A stretch of DNA of 64,000 nt from Sphingobacteriales bacterium (GTDB lineage: Bacteria > Bacteroidota > Bacteroidia > Chitinophagales > Chitinophagaceae): contig JACPUV010000026.1 of the NCBI GenBank assembly GCA_016192105.1, positions 186,001 through 250,000 of the forward strand, read 5' to 3'. The notes below the pieces were generated by a model. The model worked only from the letters and a program-made list of their open reading frames with translations, was not told the DNA's origin and searched no databases. A program made the position numbers and the translations under genes. Below are positions 16,098 to 22,978 of this stretch, one piece after another. Numbering within the stretch: position 1 is the first letter of the stretch; each line of letters starts with the position of its first letter.

Positions 16098-18500
16098 ATG
16101 AAAAAAGCGGTCCGAATTTTCTGGCGCCTTTTTTTTGGCGGTTTTGCAGTCTTCGTCCTGCTGATCGTGCTGGCCAATTATGGTATTTTCGGCGCGATGC
16201 CCTCTATTGATGAACTTCAAAACCCCTCCATCCTGCAGGCTTCTGAGGTATATGCAGAAGACGGCACCCTGATGGGGAAGTATTATACAGAAAGAGGAAA
16301 CAGGAGCAATGTAAAATACCGGGACATCTCTCCTTTTGTGATCGACGCCCTGGTCTCCACCGAAGATGAACGTTTTCACAGTCACAGCGGGATTGATTTC
16401 CGTTCCACCATGCGGGCCATTTTTACGCTGGGTTCCGAGGGCGGCGGTAGTACGATTACCCAGCAGTTAGCCCTGAACCTTTTTAATGAACGGGCCTCCA
16501 ACAAAGCGCTCCGGGTCATCCAGAAACTCAAGGAATGGATCATTGCGGTTAAACTGGAAAGCAATTTCACCAAGGAAGAGATCCTGACCATGTATTTGAA
16601 TGCGGTTCCCTTTGGCAACAATATCTACGGAATCCGGAATGCATCCCGAACCTTTTTTCAAAAAGAACCCGACCGTTTAACCGTGGAGGAAGCCGCCCTG
16701 CTGATCGGTATGCTGAAAGGGAACAGTATTTATAACCCGATCCGGAACCCCAAACTGGCGCTGGACCGCCGCAATACCGTCCTGAGCCAGATGGAAAAAA
16801 ACGGGAAACTGAATTCCGCTGAAGCCAAAAGAGTCAAGGCCCTGCCCATCAAACTGAATTACCGCAAGCTGGATGAGAATACCGGTTACGCCCCCTATTT
16901 CCGGGAAATCCTGAAAGACGAGATCAGGGAGGTGTTAAAAGATGTGGAAAAACCAAACGGGGGCAAATACAGTCTCTATAATGACGGACTTAAGATTTAT
17001 ACCACGATCAATGTACAGATGCAGCAATACGCGGAAGAAGGAATGGCCCAGCATATGACCATGCTCCAGAAAGGCATCAATGCCCGGAGCGATATGAAGA
17101 ACGGTTCTATCTGGAAGGGCCATGAAAAACTCCTGGAAAAAGCAATCCGGGAATCAGACCGCTGGAAAAACCTGGAAGAGGATGGCCTAAGCGACAAAGA
17201 GATCAGGTCCTCCTTCAATGTTAAGGTACCCATGAAGGTTTTTGCCTGGAATAACAAACGGGAGAAAGATACCCTGATGACGCCGATGGATTCCATCAAA
17301 TACCACCTGCAAATGGAACAGGCCGGTTTTATTGCTATGGATCCCGTAACCGGTGAGATCAGGGCCTGGGTAGGTGGTATCAATTTCAGGACGTACAAGA
17401 ATGATCACGTCAACCTTAAAACAAAAAGGCAGGTGGGCTCCACTATCAAACCGCTTTTATATACACAGGCCATGGAAGAAAGAGGCTTCACCCCTTCCAC
17501 CGAATGCGAGAACGTGGCGCAGTTCTTCCCCGGCAGCGGCTGGGTGCCTGCCGGGAAACAATGCGGCGGTGGAACCATGACCATGGCGGATGCGCTGGCC
17601 TTCTCCAAAAACTGTGCAACGGCTTTTATCATGAAGCAGGTGGGCCCGAAACAATTCTCCGATTTCCTGGCCCGCCTCAATGTACCCACGCCGGTACAGC
17701 CCTACCCTTCTATTGCGCTGGGCACCTGCGATCTTTCCATGTACGAGATGCTTTGGGCCTATACCATTTTTGCCGGACGCGGTTTTTCCACCAAACCCTA
17801 TGCCATCAGCCGGATCGAAGACCGGAACGGCAATGTGATCAAGCGGTTTGACTATAGCGTAAACCGCAAGGAAGCGGTGAGCGAGGTAACAGCCTATACC
17901 ATGGCCCGCATGATGCAGGGTACCGTTGATAAGGGGACAGCGAGGGGATTAAGGACCCGGGTGGGCGCTGCTGAAATGGGCGGAAAAACTGGTACCACCG
18001 ATGACAATGCGGATGCCTGGTTTATCGGTTATACCCCCCAGTTACTGGCGGGGTCCTGGGTGGGATTTGAGTACACCTTCATGCGCAACCAGGGGGATGG
18101 TAACCGGATTGCCCGTCCCGTGGCCGAATATTTTTTCCAGAAAGTACTGGCGGATAAAAAACTCGGGATTGAAAAGGATGCCAGGTTCGTGAAACCGGCA
18201 GAACTGGAAAACGAGATCAACAGCGCCGATATTATTATCAGTGAACAGGACCCGGTACCGGGTGCCGAAGGAGTTGACCAGGGGGTGGGTACCGAAGAAG
18301 ATTACCAGAATAATAATGAATATATAGGTCCCGAGTCCAAACCGGTCAAAGAAGAAGATGGCCAACCGGTTAAAAAAGATACGGCAGGCAAGGCCGTCAT
18401 CCGGAAAACGGAAGAGAACAGTAAACCCATCGGTTCCCCGCAGGAAGATCCCAAAAAAAAGAAGGGGTTGTTGCGCCGGTTATTTGACCGCAAAAACTGA
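16098..18500 (+). CDS. mrcA: Penicillin-binding protein 1A (bifunctional transglycosylase/transpeptidase)
   Basis: 800-residue class A PBP that polymerises lipid II and crosslinks peptidoglycan at the outer face of the inner membrane. One N-terminal TM helix (about 9-31), then a GT51 domain with catalytic Glu89 in STEDERFHSHSG and GGSTITQQLALNLF, a linker, and a transpeptidase domain with the SxxK serine in GSTIKPLLYTQ (about 448-451), SKN in AFSKNCATAF and KTGT in GGKTGTTDDNADAWF (about 633). The last 90 residues are an acidic then Lys/Arg-rich unstructured tail (KKKKGLLRRLFDRKN). It follows porW on the same strand. Length and motifs are normal. Confidence 0.97.
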   Translation: MKKAVRIFWRLFFGGFAVFVLLIVLANYGIFGAMPSIDELQNPSILQASEVYAEDGTLMGKYYTERGNRSNVKYRDISPFVIDALVSTEDERFHSHSGIDFRSTMRAIFTLGSEGGGSTITQQLALNLFNERASNKALRVIQKLKEWIIAVKLESNFTKEEILTMYLNAVPFGNNIYGIRNASRTFFQKEPDRLTVEEAALLIGMLKGNSIYNPIRNPKLALDRRNTVLSQMEKNGKLNSAEAKRVKALPIKLNYRKLDENTGYAPYFREILKDEIREVLKDVEKPNGGKYSLYNDGLKIYTTINVQMQQYAEEGMAQHMTMLQKGINARSDMKNGSIWKGHEKLLEKAIRESDRWKNLEEDGLSDKEIRSSFNVKVPMKVFAWNNKREKDTLMTPMDSIKYHLQMEQAGFIAMDPVTGEIRAWVGGINFRTYKNDHVNLKTKRQVGSTIKPLLYTQAMEERGFTPSTECENVAQFFPGSGWVPAGKQCGGGTMTMADALAFSKNCATAFIMKQVGPKQFSDFLARLNVPTPVQPYPSIALGTCDLSMYEMLWAYTIFAGRGFSTKPYAISRIEDRNGNVIKRFDYSVNRKEAVSEVTAYTMARMMQGTVDKGTARGLRTRVGAAEMGGKTGTTDDNADAWFIGYTPQLLAGSWVGFEYTFMRNQGDGNRIARPVAEYFFQKVLADKKLGIEKDARFVKPAELENEINSADIIISEQDPVPGAEGVDQGVGTEEDYQNNNEYIGPESKPVKEEDGQPVKKDTAGKAVIRKTEENSKPIGSPQEDPKKKKGLLRRLFDRKN

Positions 18501-18533
18501 CGACCGGAAATCATGTACCAGGATTCCGGTTTA

Positions 18534-18833
18534 TTACCGGTGGTGGAATGACAGTTTATTCGCCATATCCGCACTCATTCCTTCCGCGGAAACACCATAA
18601 CCGCTGACGAGGATACCCCGGATGCCATTTATGGATTCAATGGCGTAGATCACCGCTTCATCCGCTGGATCCGTATCGCCTTCGAACCGGTAAAACTCTG
18701 TGATCCCGAAATCCCGGATATCATATTTATTCCCGTTGCAGACCAGGCAATTTTCCCCGAGATTAAAATCAACCGTGTAGCCTCTTTCACGAAGGCCGTT
18801 TACCGCCTGGGATAACGTATCATAAGCGATCAT
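18534..18833 (-). CDS. Small conserved Bacteroidota protein of unknown function
   Basis: 99-residue cytoplasmic protein, acidic, with YDTLSQAVNGLRERGYTVDFNL at the N-terminus, a CLVCNG segment, YDIRDFGITEFYRFEGDTDPAD in the middle and a Gly-rich strand GIRGILVSGYGVSAEGMS. Close relatives in databases are often labelled 'phosphoribosylpyrophosphate synthetase', but nothing here resembles that enzyme (no PRPP-binding loop, far too short), so the name is not used. Predicted alpha/beta fold. Convergent with the PBP1A gene, 33 nt from its stop. Function unknown. Confidence 0.75.
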   Translation of the reverse strand: MIAYDTLSQAVNGLRERGYTVDFNLGENCLVCNGNKYDIRDFGITEFYRFEGDTDPADEAVIYAIESINGIRGILVSGYGVSAEGMSADMANKLSFHHR

Positions 18834-19004
18834 ATTAAATATATTTATGCGCAGGCAAGGAACAGGCTGCCTGTTTAAGAGAACAAACCGGAACCCGCCT
18901 GGTTCATTTCACAGGAAATTCCGTATAAAATGTTACGCCTGAAGGCTGTGCAAAATAAAAAAAACCGAACCGGCAGCCAGTACGGGTTATACAGCAAATA
19001 GTAG

Positions 19005-19012
19005 TACTTTTG
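19005..19012 (+). promoter_or_regulatory. -7 box TACTTTTG upstream of ahcY
   Basis: Exact TAnnTTTG match; 24 nt before the ATG with an A-rich leader, the normal spacing for a short 5' UTR. Confidence 0.6.
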
Positions 19013-19036
19013 CCGCCATAAAAATAAAAGCAAAAA

Positions 19037-20362
19037 ATGTCAACCGTAACTAAAACCATCGATTTCAGCCTGCCCTATAAAGTGGCGGATATTTCCCTGG
19101 CAGAATGGGGACGCAAAGAGATCCGTTTAGCCGAAGCAGAAATGCCCGGTTTGATGGCGATCCGTGCCGAATACGGCCCCTCGCAACCTCTGAAAGGTGC
19201 CCGCATTGCCGGTTGCCTTCATATGACCATCCAAACCGCAGTCCTGATTGAGACCTTATCGGCCCTTGGCGCTGAGGTGAAATGGAGTTCCTGTAATATT
19301 TTTTCTACCCAGGACCATGCTGCTGCTGCGATCGCCGCGGCCGGTATCGGCGTATTTGCCTGGAAGGGGCAGACCATTGAGGAAGCCGACTGGTGTATCG
19401 AACAGACCCTGTTCTTCGGTGGCACTGATCGTCCCCTGAACATGATCCTTGATGATGGCGGAGACCTGACCAATATGGTGCTGGATACCTACCCGGAACT
19501 GACCCAGCATGTGAAAGGTATTTCTGAAGAAACCACGACAGGCGTGCACCGTTTATACGAGCGGATGGCCAAAGGCACCCTGCCTGTACCCGCGATCAAT
19601 GTGAATGATTCGGTGACCAAATCCAAATTCGATAACAAATACGGTTGTAAAGAATCCCTGGTGGATGCGATCCGCCGTGCCACCGATGTCATGCTGGCCG
19701 GTAAGGTAGCGGTAGTAGGTGGTTATGGGGATGTGGGTAAAGGATCTGCTGCGTCCCTGGCTGGTGCCGGTTGCCGCGTAATCGTTACCGAGATCGATCC
19801 CATCTGTGCCCTGCAGGCCGCTATGGACGGTTTTGAAGTAAAGAAAATGATCGATGCCGTAAAAGAAGCCGATATCGTGGTAACTGCCTCCGGTTGCCGC
19901 GACCTGATTACCGGTGCGCATTTCAAACTGATGAAGGACAAAGCCATCGTCTGCAATATCGGCCACTTTGATATCGAGATCGATATTGCCTGGCTGAACA
20001 CCCACTATGGCGCTACCAAAGACACCATCAAACCCCAGGTGGATATTTACAATGTGGAGGGGAAAGACATTATTGTCCTGGCTGAAGGCCGCCTGGTGAA
20101 CCTGGGTTGTGCCACGGGTCACCCTTCCTTTGTTATGAGTAATTCATTCTCCAACCAGACCCTGGCCCAGATCGAACTCTGGAACAACCACAAGAATTAC
20201 GAAAACAAAGTGTATGTGCTGCCCAAACACCTGGACGAAAAAGTGGCCCGCCTGCACCTCGCCAAGATCGGCGTGGAACTGGATGAACTGACGGATGCAC
20301 AGGCCGGCTACCTGGGGATCACCAAAAATGGCCCCTTTAAAGCTGATCATTACCGGTATTAA
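19037..20362 (+). CDS. ahcY: Adenosylhomocysteinase
   Basis: 441-residue S-adenosylhomocysteine hydrolase: converts SAH to adenosine and homocysteine with tightly bound NAD, recycling the by-product of methyltransferases. Visible signatures are the substrate-binding [33 protein letters not shown], the catalytic [18 protein letters not shown], the NAD-binding [14 protein letters not shown] and the C-terminal KADHYRY tail, which caps the NAD site of the neighbouring subunit. Full length and intact. Preceded by a clear promoter box and followed by a strong terminator, so probably transcribed alone. Confidence 0.98.
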   Translation: MSTVTKTIDFSLPYKVADISLAEWGRKEIRLAEAEMPGLMAIRAEYGPSQPLKGARIAGCLHMTIQTAVLIETLSALGAEVKWSSCNIFSTQDHAAAAIAAAGIGVFAWKGQTIEEADWCIEQTLFFGGTDRPLNMILDDGGDLTNMVLDTYPELTQHVKGISEETTTGVHRLYERMAKGTLPVPAINVNDSVTKSKFDNKYGCKESLVDAIRRATDVMLAGKVAVVGGYGDVGKGSAASLAGAGCRVIVTEIDPICALQAAMDGFEVKKMIDAVKEADIVVTASGCRDLITGAHFKLMKDKAIVCNIGHFDIEIDIAWLNTHYGATKDTIKPQVDIYNVEGKDIIVLAEGRLVNLGCATGHPSFVMSNSFSNQTLAQIELWNNHKNYENKVYVLPKHLDEKVARLHLAKIGVELDELTDAQAGYLGITKNGPFKADHYRY

Positions 20363-20381
20363 TTTTTTCCGACTGACAGGA

Positions 20382-20408
20382 AACCCGCCCTACCCGGCGG
20401 GTTTTTTA
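20382..20408 (+). terminator. Rho-independent terminator after ahcY
   Basis: Stem AACCCGCC / GGCGGGTT with a 6-nt loop and a T-tract of six. Confidence 0.88.
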
Positions 20409-20421
20409 TATCCCGGAAAAT

Positions 20422-20441
20422 TACTTACCAGTTAGTAAGTA
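20422..20441 (+). promoter_or_regulatory. Inverted-repeat operator upstream of tetR-like gene
   Basis: TACTTAC - 6 nt - GTAAGTA, a perfect 7-bp inverted repeat ending 3 nt before the TATATTTG promoter box at 20445-20452. The core ACTTAC-N6-GTAAGT recurs at 21046-21063, so this is most likely the binding site of the adjacent TetR-family regulator, giving autorepression. Confidence 0.75.
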
Positions 20442-20444
20442 TTG

Positions 20445-20452
20445 TATATTTG
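20445..20452 (+). promoter_or_regulatory. -7 box TATATTTG for the tetR-like gene
   Basis: Exact TAnnTTTG match 4 nt from the ATG and next to the operator; the transcript probably starts at or within a few bases of the start codon. Confidence 0.55.
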
Positions 20453-20456
20453 CCGC

Positions 20457-21029
20457 ATGGCAGCCCGCCCTACCGATACCAAAGAAGCGATCCTGCGGCT
20501 GGGAACGGAGTTTATCCAGACCTATGGGTACAATGCGTTCAGCTATGCAGATATCTCCAAAGAACTGCATATCAAAAATGCGGCAGTGCATTATCATTTC
20601 CCGGGAAAGGAGGACCTGCTGGCCGGGATCATTGACCAGTATATCCACCGTTACCGGGAACTGGCCAAAAGCTTCGGGAATCCCGGCATTGCTGCCAAAC
20701 AAAAATTACAAGCCATTATCAGCCGTTATTCCCTCTTGTGTGAACAGGGAAAGATCTGCCTGATCGGGTCCGTTTGTACCGATTATAACACCCTGCCTGA
20801 GTCCGTCAAGACCCGGCTGACCGAACTGATCGAACTGGTACTGGGGATGGTGGAAAAAGTGCTGAAGGAAGGAAAGAAAAAAGGAGAGTTGCAGTTTACC
20901 GAAACCGCCCGGGTAAAATCCATGCTGCTGATGACCAACCTGGCCGCGGGGGTACAACTGGCCCGGATCACGGGACAGAAAGATTATACGGCCATCTGCA
21001 ACAGTCTCCTCAAACAACTCGTTGTATAA
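20457..21029 (+). CDS. TetR/AcrR family transcriptional regulator
   Basis: 190-residue TetR-type repressor. The N-terminal three-helix DNA-binding domain is typical (KEAILRLGTEFIQTYGYNAFSYADISKELHIKNAAVHYHFP region, residues 8-47), with the HTH recognition helix at AAVHYHFPGKEDL. The C-terminal ligand domain includes CEQGKICLIGSVCTDYNTLP and a Lys-rich helix; its ligand is unknown. The ATG at MAARPTD is chosen because it fits the promoter spacing; a GTAT-rich extension five codons upstream lies in the promoter box. Two copies of an ACTTAC-N6-GTAAGT palindrome, before this gene and before the next, point to autoregulation plus control of the downstream secreted protein. Confidence 0.93.
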   Translation: MAARPTDTKEAILRLGTEFIQTYGYNAFSYADISKELHIKNAAVHYHFPGKEDLLAGIIDQYIHRYRELAKSFGNPGIAAKQKLQAIISRYSLLCEQGKICLIGSVCTDYNTLPESVKTRLTELIELVLGMVEKVLKEGKKKGELQFTETARVKSMLLMTNLAAGVQLARITGQKDYTAICNSLLKQLVV

Positions 21030-21045
21030 ATTTTTTTATCCTAAA

Positions 21046-21063
21046 ACTTACTTATCAGTAAGT
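21046..21063 (+). promoter_or_regulatory. Second copy of the TetR operator, upstream of the secreted-protein gene
   Basis: ACTTAC - TTATCA - GTAAGT, same arms and same 6-nt spacing as the site before the regulator. It lies 18 nt upstream of a CATTTTTG box (21082-21089, one mismatch) that precedes the next start codon. Confidence 0.75.
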
Positions 21064-21090
21064 AATCAAATCACCTTAAACCATTTTTGT

Positions 21091-21663
21091 ATGAAACAGT
21101 TACTCACGCTCCTCACTTCACTGGTTTTTGTATTGCCCGCGGCCCGGCTGGCTGCCCAGCCCCCCGCCGGTTTTAAGCCGGGGTATATCGTTACCGCCGA
21201 CGGTCTCCGCCAGGAGGGCTTTATCAGGGAAAATTTCAAATCCAAAGCTTCTTTTGTCTTCCAGACAGCCGCCGGAAAGAAGACCACCTTCGGCGGAAAT
21301 GCCGTGAATGAAGTGAATGTGGAAGGCGTAACCTATATTTCCTATGCAAACGACTTTTTTAAAGTGATCAGCACCGGGGCCAGGGCCAGTTTATTGCAAA
21401 AGGTTTCCGATGCCACGGGGAAAGTAATCTACAACGGGTCCGAAGCAGCCGGTATCAGTTCCGGTACCGAAGGCCGCATCAATGATACTTTTATTAAAAC
21501 AAGCGCCCGGGCGGCCTTTACCCTGGTCAGCCGGGACAACCTGAACGAAGTGATCAGCGCCTTGTTTTCCGACTGCCCGGATATCCTGTCCGCGGCAAAA
21601 GCCGGCCAGTTTCAGTACAATGAACTTGAACAGGTCATTACCCGGTATAATGCATGTAACTAA
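21091..21663 (+). CDS. Secreted protein of unknown function, probable TetR target
   Basis: 190 residues with a signal peptide (MKQLLTLLTSLVFVLPAARLAAQ). The mature part begins PPAGFKPGYIVTADGLRQEGFI and is mostly beta-strand with a Gly/Ala-rich middle (YNGSEAAGISSGTEG), ending in a helix (YNELEQVITRYNACN). I do not recognise the family; similar Bacteroidota exported proteins start with 'GYI...G....G.I' strands and are annotated as hypothetical. The start is the ATG that begins the signal peptide; the longer frame upstream would run through the operator. It follows the TetR gene by 61 nt with an operator copy between them, so expression is probably derepressed by the same ligand. Confidence 0.75.
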   Translation: MKQLLTLLTSLVFVLPAARLAAQPPAGFKPGYIVTADGLRQEGFIRENFKSKASFVFQTAAGKKTTFGGNAVNEVNVEGVTYISYANDFFKVISTGARASLLQKVSDATGKVIYNGSEAAGISSGTEGRINDTFIKTSARAAFTLVSRDNLNEVISALFSDCPDILSAAKAGQFQYNELEQVITRYNACN

Positions 21664-21696
21664 TGATTAGCCCTGTGAAGTAACCAGTCCAAAAGA

Positions 21697-21730
21697 GGTT
21701 GTCCCGCTTAACCGGGACAGCCTTTTTTTT
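21697..21730 (+). terminator. Rho-independent terminator after the secreted-protein gene
   Basis: Stem GGTTGTCCCG / CGGGACAGCC (one G-T pair) with a short loop and eight T. It sits between convergent genes. Confidence 0.88.
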
Positions 21731-22158
21731 CAGGCGGCAAACTGGCCCGGGAAGCTGAAAGAGATGGTGGCCTGCCGTTTACGGGCGCCCTCAATACTGA
21801 TATGCCCTCCAATCTTTGCGGCATCCGGTTCGATGGAACCCACACTGAAGGATAAAGCATACCCGTTGTAATTATTTCGTTCTTCTATCTGCAGAAGGAC
21901 CATATCCCTGTACCGGTCTGCCGTAATATGGATATCCCCCTCCTTTGAATTCCGGATCACGGCCTCCAGCAGTTCATCCAATACATCCAGTAACTGTTCC
22001 GCGCCGGGACCTAATATAAGCTCCCTGTCAACCTCATTCACGATCCGGGTATGATGCTGAAAAGCGGCAGGCAGGGAATGATCAACCAGGTTTTTTATCA
22101 GCTGGTTCAGGGAGATGGGAGCAGTAAAAGCACCGGCTGCCATGTACATTTCTTCCAT
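21730..22158 (-). CDS. Degenerate histidine-kinase-type ATPase domain protein
   Basis: 142-residue soluble protein. The layout matches the C-terminal part of a sensor kinase: LNQLIKNLVDHSLPAAFQ as a helix, an N-box-like LLDVLDELLEAVIRNSKEGDIHI, and a final GGHISIEGARKRQATISFSFP that resembles the G2/last strand of HATPase_c domains. The G1 DxGxG motif is absent and the ATP lid region is short, so ATP binding is doubtful; no phosphoacceptor His domain is present. It could be an adaptor or a remnant of a kinase. Stands alone; no nearby response regulator. Start at MEEMYM, with an internal MYM alternative. Confidence 0.6.
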   Translation of the reverse strand: MEEMYMAAGAFTAPISLNQLIKNLVDHSLPAAFQHHTRIVNEVDRELILGPGAEQLLDVLDELLEAVIRNSKEGDIHITADRYRDMVLLQIEERNNYNGYALSFSVGSIEPDAAKIGGHISIEGARKRQATISFSFPGQFAA

Positions 22159-22318
22159 AGGGTTGTTTTTTTGTTTTTCAGGGGTATCGGATTGGAAATA
22201 CTGATTACAGTATAAATTTATTCACCAATGTGCATAATACGATCATTCCGGGCCGGGTTATTCCGCGGTTTAAAAGTTTTCCCTTTTGGTGCTAAGTGTT
22301 TTTGCTGGCTGCCCGTGT

Positions 22319-22810
22319 TCAATGGATCAGCGACTTGGCCTCCTTGACCAGGCAACTGCCCAATGATACCAGTAATTCCTGGTCGGTGGGGCTGAGCAGG
22401 ACCACTATCTCTTTTTTGGTACCGCCGGTGAATACGATCTGGCTGATCTTTTGGGTCGTAAGTTTCTGTAGTTGGGAAGTGGTGGTAACCGAATTCTTAT
22501 AAATGAAATGAAAAAGGCCTTCGCAGTTCATTGTACCGGCATTGCGCAGGTTCATCTTCACCTTGCTCCCCTCAAAGTGAATGACGGCCGTAGAGTTATT
22601 ATCAAAACAGCGATTGGCCCCTTCGACCGAAAAAAGAAGATCGATTTCCTTACTGTCCGCATCGATGGTCAGGGAAGCTCCGCTGAAGAACATAAAACCG
22701 GTTGATAGTTTTGTTTCCTTAGTAAAAGGGTCGGTTTCCCGGTTCAGTTTGCAGTCCTGCGCCGCCCCGAAAAGCGGGAGCAGCAGTACCGGGAGAAGGA
22801 ATCGTTTCAT
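22319..22810 (-). CDS. Secreted protein of unknown function
   Basis: 163 residues with a signal peptide (MKRFLLPVLLLPLFGAAQ). The mature protein is beta-rich with three cysteines (DCKLNRETDPFTKETKL, NRCFDNNS, MNCEGLFHF) that may form a disulfide; the second half contains QKLTTQKISQIVFTGG and a C-terminal helix. I do not recognise the family. Repeated 'LTTQKISQI.FTG' wording suggests a lipocalin- or YceI-like beta-sandwich but this is a guess. Divergent from the large secreted PKD-type protein and convergent with nothing; the spacing to the upstream gene leaves room for separate promoters. Confidence 0.6.
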   Translation of the reverse strand: MKRFLLPVLLLPLFGAAQDCKLNRETDPFTKETKLSTGFMFFSGASLTIDADSKEIDLLFSVEGANRCFDNNSTAVIHFEGSKVKMNLRNAGTMNCEGLFHFIYKNSVTTTSQLQKLTTQKISQIVFTGGTKKEIVVLLSPTDQELLVSLGSCLVKEAKSLIH

Positions 22811-22978
22811 CGTAAAAATTTATCCTTAAAAATAACTTTTTTTAGCATTGAAGGCCAGCCTGTTTTGTTAATAAGTCCGGAAAAAACAAAGGCAACCCGG
22901 GCAACCCGCCTGCAGGGGAACCCGTTTTAATGGTAACTTACAGTATTCCAACTGTATTTTTCCAGGCCCCTCACCTCC

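Noticed and set aside
18534..18833. Phosphoribosylpyrophosphate synthetase annotation seen for relatives
   Set aside because: Far too short and lacks PRPP-binding motifs.
18834..19036. SAH or SAM riboswitch upstream of ahcY
   Set aside because: The leader downstream of the promoter box is only about 20 nt, too short, and no conserved riboswitch core is visible.
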